DNA of 64,000 nt from Paraburkholderia domus (GTDB taxonomy: Bacteria > Pseudomonadota > Gammaproteobacteria > Burkholderiales > Burkholderiaceae): contig NZ_CAJNAT010000012.1 in NCBI RefSeq assembly GCF_905220705.1, positions 1-64,000 on the forward strand. The letters run 5' to 3'. The position numbers were made by a program, and so were the translations under genes. Shown piece by piece: positions 1-8,419 of this stretch. The stretch's first letter is position 1, and the number at the start of each line of letters is the position of its first letter. Under the pieces are notes generated by a model. The model was not told the DNA's origin and ran no database searches. It worked only from the letters and a program-made list of their open reading frames with translations.

Positions 1-119
1 AGATAAACCGGATTGGAAAGGCGTGCCGACAGATTCGGCGCGCGTTCGAGTTCGGTCTCGCGGGCCACGTCGTAGACGCGCGCGGTCAGGGTTTTCTTCA
101 GGTAGTCGTGGGAAGCCAT
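1..119 (-). CDS. ilvA: Threonine ammonia-lyase (biosynthetic), 5' part only
   Basis: The reverse strand starts ATG at 119 and reads MASHDYLKKTLTARVYDVAR, continuing open to the window edge (39 full codons). This is the typical N-terminus of betaproteobacterial IlvA, the PLP enzyme that converts threonine to 2-oxobutanoate in isoleucine synthesis. The catalytic lysine and the C-terminal regulatory domains lie outside the window. The gene diverges from the large FAD/Fe-S oxidoreductase at 621. The call rests on remembered family sequence, and only the N-terminus is visible. Confidence 0.85.
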   Translation of the reverse strand, partial: MASHDYLKKTLTARVYDVARETELERAPNLSARLSNPVY

Positions 120-620
120 GCGGGTGGCGCGGTGCGCTTTGCGAGACAGGAAAGGGTCAATGATAGCGCCAACGGTGCGCGCTCTGGCCTTCAGCGTATC
201 GGCGGGAGCCGTCCGCCAAGGCCCACCCGACCGTTCGGTTGGAGAATTGTTCGCGTGCGCCTGCAGGCGCCGTTCTGCGCAAAAACGCTCAAAGTCCCGC
301 CACAGCTCCGATTTCAGGCGTCAACGCGTGGCTGGATCATGGGGTAGAATTCCATTTTGGAATAAGGATCGGAAGATGCACTGGCAGCCTCGGATCGCCC
401 ATTTGATGCCCGTCCCGCGTGAGTCTTGCCCCGCGGCGGAGCGTCACGTCCGTCAGGCACGATCGTGTAGCTGTCTCTGAGCGCCGTGAAGCGACTGATG
501 TGGGTAGGCCGTCGGTTGCGCTTCGCTCCCCAAGAAGATTTCCAGCATTGCGCCCACGCGCACCGTCCGCCGACGCCTCACCAATGAGCGCGCCCGGTTG
601 ACCCACCGAGTCGTCCGAAC
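120..620. other. Divergent intergenic region, ilvA / FAD-FeS oxidase
   Basis: About 500 bases without a credible gene. The short open frames here have no family resemblance and no ribosome binding site. The region must carry the promoters for ilvA (minus) and the flavoprotein (plus). The only clear local structure is the -10-like box with the inverted repeat at 345-363. Confidence 0.5.
345..363 (+). promoter_or_regulatory. Possible -10 box overlapped by an inverted repeat
   Basis: TAGAAT at 345-350 matches the -10 consensus at five of six positions. It overlaps the inverted repeat ATTCCA-TTT-TGGAAT at 349-363. An operator placed over a -10 box would fit repression of the downstream oxidoreductase. 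No convincing -35 box was found, so this is a weak inference. Confidence 0.3.
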
Positions 621-3600
621 ATGAACGCACCTCAAGTTTTCGATCCGCACGGGGCCGCCATTGCGGTGGCCGCCGATCCCGAAGCGCGTTTGCGCGAAAT
701 TCCCTATAACTACACGTCGTTTTCCGACCGCGAAATCGTCATCCGCCTGCTAGGCGACGAAGCCTGGGCGGCTTTGGCCGAACTGCGCGCGGAACGCCGC
801 ACCGGCCGCTCGGCGCGGATGCTGTACGAAGTGCTCGGCGACATCTGGGTCGTGCGCCGCAATCCTTACCTGCAAGACGACCTGCTCGACAATCCGAAGC
901 GCCGCGCGCTGCTGATCGAGGCGTTGCATCACCGTCTGACCGAGATCGAGAAGCGCCGTCGCGCCGATCTGGTTGAGCACGGCGATGAAGCGGGTGTCGA
1001 TCGGGCCGCTCGTGTTGAAACGCTGGTGGCGGCTGCGCGCCGCGCCGTCGATGATTTCGAGAGCGAATTCCAGAAAACCTTCGATCTGCGCCGTCGCGCG
1101 AACAAGGTGCTGGGTAAGGTCACGGAAAAAGACAACATCAAGTTCGACGGCTTGTCCCGCGTCTCGCACGTGACCGACGCAACCGACTGGCGCGTCGAGT
1201 ACCCGTTCGTCGTGTTGACGCCGGATACCGAAGCCGAGATCGCCGGCATGATCAAGGCGTGTTTCGAACTCGGTCTGACGGTGATCCCGCGCGGCGGCGG
1301 CACGGGCTACACAGGCGGCGCGGTGCCGCTTACGCCGTTCTCGGCTGTCATCAACACGGAAAAGCTTGAACAGCTTGGCGCGGTCGAGATGACCGAACTG
1401 CCGGGCGTCGACCGTAAAGTCGCGACGATTTTCTCCGGCGCGGGCGTGGTTACTCGCCGCGTGACCGAAGCGGCCGAACAAGCCGGCTTCGTGTTCGCGG
1501 TCGATCCGACCTCGCTGGATGCTTCCTGCGTCGGCGGCAACGTCGCGATGAACGCGGGCGGCAAGAAAGCGGTGTTGTGGGGCACGGCGCTCGACAACCT
1601 CGCCTGGTGGCGCATGGTCGACCCGGAAGGGAACTGGCTCGAAGTCACGCGTCTGGACCACAACCTCGGCAAGATTCACGACATCGAAGTCGCGCGTTTC
1701 GAACTGAAGTGGTTCGACGGTAGCTACGCGCCGGGCGAAAAGCTGCTGCGCACGGAAGCGCTCGATATCAAGGGCCGCGTGTTCCGTAAGGAAGGTCTTG
1801 GCAAGGACGTGACCGACAAATTCCTGGCCGGCTTGCCGGGTGTGCAGAAGGAAGGTTGCGATGGCCTGATCACGTCGGCGCGCTGGGTGCTGCACAAGAT
1901 GCCCGCCCATACGCGTACGGTTTGCCTCGAATTCTTCGGCCAGGCCCGTGAAGCGATTCCGAGCATCGTCGAGATCAAAGATTATCTGTTCGAAACGTCG
2001 AAGCAGGGCGGCGCGATTCTCGCCGGTCTCGAGCATCTGGACGAGCGCTATCTGCGCGCGGTCGGTTATGCGACCAAGAGCAAGCGCAACGCGTTTCCGA
2101 AGATGGTGCTGATTGGCGACATCGTCGGCGACGATGCGGATGCGGTGGCGCAAGCCACCTCGGAAGTCGTGCGCATGGCTAACGGCAAGAGCGGCGAAGG
2201 CTTTGTCGCGGTCAACGCGGAAGCGCGCAAGCGTTTCTGGCTCGACCGCAGCCGTACCGCGGCGATTGCCAAGCATACCAACGCGTTCAAGATCAACGAA
2301 GACGTGGTGATCCCGCTCGACCGCATGGGCGAGTACACCGACGGCATCGAACGCATCAACATCGAGCTGTCGATCAAGAACAAGCTGCAACTGGTCGACG
2401 CGCTGGAAGCGTTCTTCAAGGGCGGCAAGCTGCCGCTCGGCAAGAGCGACGACGCCAACGAAATCCCGAGCGCGGAGTTGCTCGAAGATCGCGTGCAACA
2501 GGCGCTTGATCTGCTGAAGAAAGTGCGTGCGCGCTGGGAGTTCCTGCGCGACAAGCTCGATCTGTCCTTGCGCGAGGCGCAGCATTATCTGGTCGGCCTT
2601 GGCTACGAGGGGCTGGCGGAGAAGTTCGCCGATCGCGTCGACGCGCAGCCGGATGCGACCGTGTTCCATATCACGCAAGACCGTACGGTGCGCGTGTCGT
2701 GGAAGGCGGAGATCCGCGCCGAACTGCGTCAGATCTTCAATGGCGGCGAATTCAAGCCGATCCTGGAGGAAGCCCAGGCGATCCACAAGAAGGTATTGCG
2801 TGGGCGTGTGTTCGTCGCGCTGCATATGCACGCGGGCGACGGTAATGTTCACACGAACCTGCCGGTCAACTCCGACAACTACGAGATGCTGCAAGACGCC
2901 CATACGGCGGTCGCGCGCATCATGAAGCTGGCGCGTTCGCTCGACGGCGTGATTTCCGGCGAGCACGGCATCGGCATTACGAAGCTCGAGTTCCTGACCG
3001 ACGACGAGATCGGTGAATTCCGCGCGTACAAGCAACGCGTCGATCCGCATGGCCGCTTCAACGCGGGCAAGCTGCTCGAAGGCGCCGATCTGCGTAACGC
3101 GTACACGCCGAGCTTCGGCCTGATGGGTTACGAATCGCTGATCATGCAGCAGTCCGATATCGGCGCGATTTCCGAGTCGATCAAAGACTGTTTGCGTTGC
3201 GGCAAGTGCAAGCCGGTGTGTGCGACCCACGTGCCGCGTGCGAACCTGCTGTACAGCCCGCGCAACAAGATTCTCGCCACCTCCTTGCTGGTCGAGGCGT
3301 TCCTGTACGAGGAGCAGACCCGCCGCGGCGTGTCGATCAAGCACTGGGACGAGTTCAACGATGTCGCCGATCACTGCACCGTCTGTCACAAGTGCGTGAC
3401 GCCGTGTCCGGTGAAGATCGACTTCGGCGATGTGACGATGAACATGCGCAACCTGCTGCGCAAGATGGGCAAGAAGAAGTTCAATCCGGGCAACGCAGCC
3501 GGCATGTTCTTCCTGAACGCTACCAATCCGCAGACCATCAATCTCGCGCGCACCGCGATGATGGGCATTGGCTACAAGGCGCAGCGCTTCGGCAACGACG

Positions 3601-4715
3601 TGCTGAAGAAGTTCACGAAGAAGCAGACGGCGCACCCGCCGGCAACCGTCGGCAAGCCGCCGGTCACGCAGCAGGTGATCCACTTCATGAACAAGAAGAT
3701 GCCGGGCAATCTGCCGAAGAAAACCGCTCGCGCGTTGCTGGATATCGAGGACAACAAGATCGTCCCGATCATCCGCAATCCGAAGACGACCACTGCCGAT
3801 ACGGAAGCGGTGTTCTACTTCCCCGGCTGCGGCTCCGAACGGCTGTTCTCGCAGGTCGGCCTGGCGACGCAAGCCATGCTGTGGGAAGCGGGCGTGCAAA
3901 CCGTGCTGCCGCCGGGCTATCTGTGCTGTGGCTATCCGCAGCGCGGCTCGGGCCAGTTCGACAAGGCCGAGCAGATCGTCACGGACAACCGTGTGCTGTT
4001 CCACCGCGTCGCGAACACGCTGAACTATCTCGACATCAAGACGGTGGTGGTGTCGTGCGGTACGTGTTACGACCAGCTCGCCGGCTACGAATTCGAGAAG
4101 ATCTTCCCGGGCTGCCGGATCATCGACATCCACGAGTTTCTGCTGGAGAAAGGGATCAAGCTCGAAGGCGTGAGCGGCGTGCGCTACATGTATCACGATC
4201 CGTGCCACTCGCCGATCAAGACGATGGACCCGGTCAAGCTCGTCAACCAGCTGATGGGGGCGGAGAACGACGGCTACAAGATCGAGAAGAACGATCGCTG
4301 CTGTGGCGAATCCGGCACACTCGCGGTGACGCGCCCGGACATTTCGACGCAAGTCCGTTTCCGCAAGGAAGAGGAAATGCGCAAGGGCGCGGCGAAGCTG
4401 CGTGGCATTCCGTTAGTTGGCGAAGCTGGAGCGAACGCGATTAATACGGCCAATGCGTCGGCCGGCGCGGCGGGTGCGCCGAACGGCTCCGTGCTCAAGG
4501 CGGGTGACGGGCCGCAACCGAATGGCGCCACCGAAGTGAAGATCCTGACGAGTTGCCCGTCCTGCCTGCAAGGCCTGTCGCGCTACAACGAAGACGCGGG
4601 CACTGAAGCGGACTACATCGTCGTCGAGATGGCGCGTCACGTGCTGGGTGAAGACTGGATGGCGGACTACGTCCAGCGGGCGAACAATGGCGGAATCGAG
4701 CGCGTGCTGGTTTAA
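621..4715 (+). CDS. FAD/Fe-S oxidoreductase (DUF3683 + FAD-oxidase + CCG-type heterodisulfide-reductase-like domains)
   Basis: A 1364-residue multidomain flavoprotein. The N-terminal ~150 residues match the DUF3683 type. A PCMH-type FAD-binding domain follows (PRGGGTGYTGGAVPL near residue 225), then a FAD-oxidase C-terminal domain with HMHAGDGNVHTN and GEHGIG. Next come two [4Fe-4S] ferredoxin motifs (CLRCGKCKPVC and CTVCHKCVTPCP) and two cysteine-rich CCG modules (FPGCGSERLF, CCGYP, CGTCYDQL, then YHDPCHS, CCGESG). This layout is that of D-lactate/glycolate-type dehydrogenases that pass electrons from a 2-hydroxyacid to a membrane acceptor; the substrate is not known. A low-complexity Ala/Gly/Asn insert sits near residues 1275-1300. 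Start ATG 621 is the first in frame. The fusion of flavin and Fe-S halves in one chain is normal for this subfamily. Confidence 0.88.
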   Translation: MNAPQVFDPHGAAIAVAADPEARLREIPYNYTSFSDREIVIRLLGDEAWAALAELRAERRTGRSARMLYEVLGDIWVVRRNPYLQDDLLDNPKRRALLIEALHHRLTEIEKRRRADLVEHGDEAGVDRAARVETLVAAARRAVDDFESEFQKTFDLRRRANKVLGKVTEKDNIKFDGLSRVSHVTDATDWRVEYPFVVLTPDTEAEIAGMIKACFELGLTVIPRGGGTGYTGGAVPLTPFSAVINTEKLEQLGAVEMTELPGVDRKVATIFSGAGVVTRRVTEAAEQAGFVFAVDPTSLDASCVGGNVAMNAGGKKAVLWGTALDNLAWWRMVDPEGNWLEVTRLDHNLGKIHDIEVARFELKWFDGSYAPGEKLLRTEALDIKGRVFRKEGLGKDVTDKFLAGLPGVQKEGCDGLITSARWVLHKMPAHTRTVCLEFFGQAREAIPSIVEIKDYLFETSKQGGAILAGLEHLDERYLRAVGYATKSKRNAFPKMVLIGDIVGDDADAVAQATSEVVRMANGKSGEGFVAVNAEARKRFWLDRSRTAAIAKHTNAFKINEDVVIPLDRMGEYTDGIERINIELSIKNKLQLVDALEAFFKGGKLPLGKSDDANEIPSAELLEDRVQQALDLLKKVRARWEFLRDKLDLSLREAQHYLVGLGYEGLAEKFADRVDAQPDATVFHITQDRTVRVSWKAEIRAELRQIFNGGEFKPILEEAQAIHKKVLRGRVFVALHMHAGDGNVHTNLPVNSDNYEMLQDAHTAVARIMKLARSLDGVISGEHGIGITKLEFLTDDEIGEFRAYKQRVDPHGRFNAGKLLEGADLRNAYTPSFGLMGYESLIMQQSDIGAISESIKDCLRCGKCKPVCATHVPRANLLYSPRNKILATSLLVEAFLYEEQTRRGVSIKHWDEFNDVADHCTVCHKCVTPCPVKIDFGDVTMNMRNLLRKMGKKKFNPGNAAGMFFLNATNPQTINLARTAMMGIGYKAQRFGNDVLKKFTKKQTAHPPATVGKPPVTQQVIHFMNKKMPGNLPKKTARALLDIEDNKIVPIIRNPKTTTADTEAVFYFPGCGSERLFSQVGLATQAMLWEAGVQTVLPPGYLCCGYPQRGSGQFDKAEQIVTDNRVLFHRVANTLNYLDIKTVVVSCGTCYDQLAGYEFEKIFPGCRIIDIHEFLLEKGIKLEGVSGVRYMYHDPCHSPIKTMDPVKLVNQLMGAENDGYKIEKNDRCCGESGTLAVTRPDISTQVRFRKEEEMRKGAAKLRGIPLVGEAGANAINTANASAGAAGAPNGSVLKAGDGPQPNGATEVKILTSCPSCLQGLSRYNEDAGTEADYIVVEMARHVLGEDWMADYVQRANNGGIERVLV

Positions 4716-4749
4716 TGGCACGACTGACGATTTTTGCCTGAGGACGACG

Positions 4750-5178
4750 ATGGAATGCGTTTTTTGCCGTGAAGATGGCGGCGATGTGCTGTGGCAGGAC
4801 GACACCTTGCGTGTCGTCCTCGCCGACGAACACGATTACCCGGGCTTTTGCCGGGTGATCTGGGGCAAGCATGTCGCTGAGTTTTCCGATCTCGCCGAAG
4901 CCGACCGCGATCGCGTGATGCAGGCCGTGTATGCGGTCGAGCGCGCGATCCGGCGCATTCTTCAGCCGGTGAAAGTCAACCTGGCCAGCCTTGGCAACCA
5001 GGTGCCGCACGTGCATTGGCATGTGATTCCGCGTTTTTCGAACGACGCTCATTTTCCACTGCCAATCTGGGCGCCGCGCCAACGCACGGTGTCCGAAGCC
5101 ATGCTGTCGTCGCGCCGCGCGCAAGCTACCCTGCTGCGCGAAGCGGTGCGGCAAGAAATCGAACAAGCTCTTGGTTGA
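4750..5178 (+). CDS. HIT family hydrolase
   Basis: A 142-residue protein starting MECVFCREDGGDVLW with the histidine triad HVHWHVIPRF near residues 89-98, the catalytic signature of HIT nucleotide hydrolases/transferases. The open frame extends upstream to 4648, inside the preceding gene, but homologues start at the CxxC-containing MECVFC, so ATG 4750 was chosen. It begins 34 bases after the oxidoreductase stop and may be co-transcribed with it. The physiological substrate is unknown. Confidence 0.85.
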   Translation: MECVFCREDGGDVLWQDDTLRVVLADEHDYPGFCRVIWGKHVAEFSDLAEADRDRVMQAVYAVERAIRRILQPVKVNLASLGNQVPHVHWHVIPRFSNDAHFPLPIWAPRQRTVSEAMLSSRRAQATLLREAVRQEIEQALG

Positions 5179-5182
5179 GCGT

Positions 5183-5328
5183 CCCCAGACCTGTCGCTTT
5201 GCGCCAGGTCTTCCGAGGGGGGAAAGAAAACTTGGGGCTACCCGGCGTTACGATGAATGCCCCCAGACCTGTCGCTTCGCGCCAGGCCCCCCGAGGGGGG
5301 AAAAGAAAACTTGGGACTGCCCGGCGTT
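5183..5328 (+). repeat. Two imperfect tandem copies of a ~68-bp intergenic repeat
   Basis: Copy 1 (5183-5249) and copy 2 (5261-5328) share the order CCCCAGACCTGTCGCTT, GCGCCAGG, CCGAGGGG, GAAAGAAAACTTGGG and CCCGGCGTT with only a few differences. Copy 2 holds a perfect hairpin core CCCCCCGAGGGGGG. They fill the space between the HIT gene and the DUF971 gene. They resemble the small palindromic repeats scattered in Burkholderia genomes and may act as transcript-end or stability elements. Confidence 0.7.
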
Positions 5329-5362
5329 TTCTTAGGCCCGGCGCTCACTTAATGAGGTCAAC

Positions 5363-5776
5363 ATGAGTGGACTGACTCCCGATACCCCGGTGCCGACCGG
5401 CGTGGTCGTGCATTCCAAATCGCGCGTACTCGAATTGCAATACGCAAACGGCGAAACGTATCGCCTGCCGTTCGAACTGCTGCGCGTGTATTCGCCGTCA
5501 GCAGAAGTGATGGGCCACGGGCCCGGCCAGGAAACTTTGCAAACCGGTAAGCGCGACGTCACGATCACGATGATCGAAGGCGTCGGCAACTACGCGCTGC
5601 AGCCGACTTTCTCCGACGGACACGCCACCGGCATCTATTCCTGGGACCTGCTGCACGACATGGCCGTCCGTCAGGATGAACTCTGGCGCGATTATCTCGC
5701 CAAACTTCAGGCGGCCGGCGTCGACCGCGATGCACCGATGGCGCCAGCCGGTGCTGCACACGGGCACTGTCACTGA
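5363..5776 (+). CDS. DUF971 (GBBH-like N-terminal domain) protein
   Basis: A 137-residue protein whose residues ~15-105 match the DUF971/gamma-butyrobetaine-hydroxylase-like N-terminal domain: VVVHSKSRVLELQYANG, FELLRVYSPSAEV, GNYALQPTFSDGHATGIYSW. The C-terminus is His-rich (AHGHCH), which may bind metal. Such proteins often sit next to ubiE, as here, and are otherwise linked to Fe-S or ubiquinone metabolism only by context. It is 67 bases upstream of ubiE in the same direction and likely in one operon. Confidence 0.8.
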   Translation: MSGLTPDTPVPTGVVVHSKSRVLELQYANGETYRLPFELLRVYSPSAEVMGHGPGQETLQTGKRDVTITMIEGVGNYALQPTFSDGHATGIYSWDLLHDMAVRQDELWRDYLAKLQAAGVDRDAPMAPAGAAHGHCH

Positions 5777-5843
5777 TACGATTCGCCCTGACCGCCGCAC
5801 TGATGCGGCGCAACATTTCAGAATACGCGAAAGGACGAGCGCG

Positions 5844-6575
5844 ATGAGCAAAACCCACTTCGGCTTTCAATCGGTCGACGAACAGGAAAAAGCGCAGAAG
5901 GTGGCGGGCGTGTTCCACTCGGTCGCCTCCAACTACGACTTGATGAACGACCTGATGTCGGGCGGGTTGCACCGGGCGTGGAAGATGTTCACGATCGCCC
6001 AGGCCAACGTCCGGCCGGGCTTCAAGGTGCTCGACATCGCGGGCGGCACGGGCGATCTGTCGAAGGCGTTCGCCAAACAGGCGGGCGAAACCGGCGAAGT
6101 CTGGCACACCGACATCAACGAATCGATGCTGCGCGTGGGCCGCGACCGCCTGCTGGACAAGGGGGTGATCACGCCGGCGCTGCTCTGCGACGCTGAAAAG
6201 ATCCCCTTTCCGGACAATTACTTCGACGTGGTGACCGTAGCATTCGGCTTGCGCAACATGACGCACAAGGATGTGGCGCTGGCCGAGATGCGTCGCGTGT
6301 TGAAGCCGGCAGGCCGTCTGCTGGTGCTGGAGTTTTCGAAGGTGTGGGATCCGCTTAAAAAGGTCTATGACGTCTATTCGTTCAAGGTGTTGCCGTGGCT
6401 TGGCGACCGCTTTGCGAAGGACGCCGAAAGCTACCGCTACCTGGCGGAATCGATCCGGATGCATCCGGATCAGGAAACTTTAAAAACAATGATGGAACAA
6501 GCGGGCCTGGACGGCGTCAAATATTACAATTTGTCAGCTGGCGTGGTAGCTTTACATGTGGGGACCAAATACTAG
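5844..6575 (+). CDS. ubiE: Ubiquinone/menaquinone biosynthesis C-methyltransferase
   Basis: A 243-residue SAM-dependent methyltransferase, the usual UbiE length. It begins MSKTHFGFQSVDEQEKAQKV and has the family patterns FHSVASNYDLMNDLMSGG, the SAM-binding LDIAGGTGDLSKAF and FGLRNMTHKDVALAEM. It methylates the C2 position of the benzoquinol ring in ubiquinone synthesis. ATG 5844 follows AGGACGAGC; the longer upstream frame was rejected because it overlaps the DUF971 gene. Downstream ubiJ and ubiB make this a ubiquinone locus. Confidence 0.95.
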   Translation: MSKTHFGFQSVDEQEKAQKVAGVFHSVASNYDLMNDLMSGGLHRAWKMFTIAQANVRPGFKVLDIAGGTGDLSKAFAKQAGETGEVWHTDINESMLRVGRDRLLDKGVITPALLCDAEKIPFPDNYFDVVTVAFGLRNMTHKDVALAEMRRVLKPAGRLLVLEFSKVWDPLKKVYDVYSFKVLPWLGDRFAKDAESYRYLAESIRMHPDQETLKTMMEQAGLDGVKYYNLSAGVVALHVGTKY

Positions 6576-6613
6576 GGTTCCTAACCCATCGTTTTTTAAA
6601 GGAAAGTACGAAA

Positions 6614-7606
6614 ATGTCCGATTCAGGCGTGTTATCTCCCCGTAAGGTTTGGCGGTCGTTGGTGAGAAGAATCGGACTGATCGCGATGGTCGGTCTGATC
6701 ATGGCCGGCTCTCTCGCCTCGCTCGATGCGGAAGCCCGCCGCATGGGCGGCGGCCGTAGCATTGGCCGTCAGTCGAACACGGTTCAGCAACAGTCGACCC
6801 CGTCGCAACCATCCCCAAGCAATCAGGCCACGCAGCAGCGCGCACAGCCGGCTCCGGCGCCCGCGCCGACTCCTGCCGCCGCGCCTAACCGCTCGCGCTG
6901 GCTCGGGCCGATCGCCGGTCTCGCGGCCGGTCTGGGTATTGCCGCGTTGTTGTCGCACTTTGGCCTAGGCGGCGCGTTCGCCGGCGCCATGGCTAATATC
7001 ATCGTGATCGCGGTCATCGCGATGATCGGCATTTGGCTGATCCGCCGCTTCATGGGCCGCAAGCGCAATACGGCGCAACCGGCGTACGCCGGCAGCTCGC
7101 CATCGCTGAACGCAGGCGGTACCGGTTACTCGCAGGAACCGCGTTACACCGCTCCGCCCACCGGCTCGTACCTCGAACCGCAAGGCAACCCGCTGAGCAC
7201 ACCGTCCATCAACACGGCCCCGGTCGTGCCGGCCGGTTTCGATTCGGAAGCATTCGTGCGCAACGCCAAGGTGTACTTCGTGCGCCTGCAAGCCGCGTGG
7301 GACGTCGGCAACGTGGAAGACATCCGCGAATTCACCACGCCGGAAATGTTCGCTGAAGTGAGGGTCGATCTGTCGTCGCGCGGTGCCGAGTCCAATCAGA
7401 CGGACGTGGTGCAGCTGAACGCAGAATTGCTGGGCGTTGAAGAACGCGCGACCGAATACTTCGCCAGCGTGCGCTTCTCCGGCCTGATCCGCGAATCGGC
7501 AGGTGCGGCGGCTGAGCCGTTCGTCGAGGTCTGGAACCTGACGAAATCGAACCGGCCTGGCGAAGGCTGGCTGCTGGCCGGCATTCAGCAGGTGGCGCAG
7601 CACTGA
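6614..7606 (+). CDS. Tim44-like domain membrane protein
   Basis: A 330-residue protein. Residues ~18-40 form a signal or anchor segment (IGLIAMVGLIMAGSLASL), followed by a Gln/Ser/Pro-rich linker and an Ala/Pro stretch. Two further hydrophobic segments lie at ~100-120 and ~125-143. The C-terminal ~130 residues match the Tim44-like (Tim44/MRPL45) fold, for example FVRNAKVYFVRLQAAWDVGN. Proteins of this type beside ubiE and ubiJ are common in betaproteobacteria; the role is unclear. ATG 6614 has AAGG 13 bases before it; the longer upstream frame overlaps ubiE. A strong terminator follows. Confidence 0.85.
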   Translation: MSDSGVLSPRKVWRSLVRRIGLIAMVGLIMAGSLASLDAEARRMGGGRSIGRQSNTVQQQSTPSQPSPSNQATQQRAQPAPAPAPTPAAAPNRSRWLGPIAGLAAGLGIAALLSHFGLGGAFAGAMANIIVIAVIAMIGIWLIRRFMGRKRNTAQPAYAGSSPSLNAGGTGYSQEPRYTAPPTGSYLEPQGNPLSTPSINTAPVVPAGFDSEAFVRNAKVYFVRLQAAWDVGNVEDIREFTTPEMFAEVRVDLSSRGAESNQTDVVQLNAELLGVEERATEYFASVRFSGLIRESAGAAAEPFVEVWNLTKSNRPGEGWLLAGIQQVAQH

Positions 7607-7711
7607 AGCACCAGCGAGACAGAGCCGAGACAGCACTGCTCGCCCTGACTTCGCACAAAGCATCGGCCGTTCGGCATAGCAGGCCGCGAAGCGAACGGAC
7701 GTTACAATAGG

Positions 7712-7746
7712 AACCCGCGCGGGCACCTCGCCTGCGCGGGTTTTTT
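7712..7746 (+). terminator. Rho-independent terminator
   Basis: Inverted repeat AACCCGCGC (7712-7720) / GCGCGGGTT (7734-7742) with the T-run TTTTTT at 7741-7746. It lies only 13 bases before the ubiJ ATG, so it either ends the Tim44 transcript or sits in the ubiJ leader. A TACAAT -10-like box at 7703-7708 lies just upstream. Confidence 0.8.
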
Positions 7747-7759
7747 CTTGCCACTTTCA

Positions 7760-8404
7760 ATGACCCTCGCCGCCAAGCCCTTCGCTGCTGCCGTCAATCA
7801 CCTGCTCGCCCGCGAATCGTGGGCTCGAGAGCGCCTCGCCCCGTACGCGGGCAAGACCGCCAGACTGTCCTGTCCGCCAGTCGTGCTGATGCTGCTGGTG
7901 CAGCCGGACGGCTATCTGGGCGCGGTCGACGAAATCGATGCGCAACAATTCGATGTGACCATCTCGGTGCCGTCCGATGCGTTGCCGGCCTTTGTTCAAG
8001 GCGGCCAGGCCGCCGTGATGAAGCACGTCAAGATCGAAGGCGACGCAGAGTTTGCGACCGTGATCGCCAGGCTCGCCGAGCATCTGCGCTGGGAGCCGGA
8101 AGAGGATCTGGCGAAGCTGATCGGCGACGGTCCGGCGTGGCGGGTGGCGTCGGTCGTGCGCACGGTCGGCGAACACGCGCGGCGCACCGGCCGCAATCTG
8201 CTCGACACGGCTGCCGAATATCTGCTCGACGAAAATCCGCAACTGGTGCGGCGTGCCGCGCTGGAGGACTTCAACGTCGAACTGGCCCGCGCCCGCGATG
8301 CTTTGGCGCGCGTGGAAAAGCGCATCGAGCGTCTTGAACAGAAGGTCGAAGCCCACGGCGCCAATGCGCCGGGCGGCGCCGCTACGTTGCGCGGCACGCG
8401 CTAG
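7760..8404 (+). CDS. ubiJ: Ubiquinone biosynthesis accessory factor UbiJ (SCP2-like lipid-binding)
   Basis: A 214-residue protein with an N-terminal SCP2 sterol-carrier-like domain (residues ~1-110, FKG-type pattern around DALPAFVQGGQAAVMKHVKI) and a C-terminal coiled region (ARARDALARVEKRIERLEQK). This is the UbiJ arrangement; UbiJ organises the soluble ubiquinone-synthesis complex. ATG 7760 is used; a TTG at 7748 is in frame but less likely. No clear ribosome binding site is visible because the terminator T-run directly precedes it. ubiB begins 15 bases after the stop. Confidence 0.85.
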   Translation: MTLAAKPFAAAVNHLLARESWARERLAPYAGKTARLSCPPVVLMLLVQPDGYLGAVDEIDAQQFDVTISVPSDALPAFVQGGQAAVMKHVKIEGDAEFATVIARLAEHLRWEPEEDLAKLIGDGPAWRVASVVRTVGEHARRTGRNLLDTAAEYLLDENPQLVRRAALEDFNVELARARDALARVEKRIERLEQKVEAHGANAPGGAATLRGTR

Positions 8405-8419
8405 TCATCGGGCACAACT

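Noticed and set aside
337..650. Short minus-strand frames upstream of the FAD/Fe-S oxidase
   Set aside because: Arg-rich, no ribosome binding site and overlapping the oxidase start.
750..4352. A 1200-codon open frame antisense to the FAD/Fe-S oxidoreductase
   Set aside because: Long antisense frames are expected in GC-rich coding DNA with strong third-position bias. The sense strand has clear domains, and the antisense product is Arg/His-rich without any family pattern.
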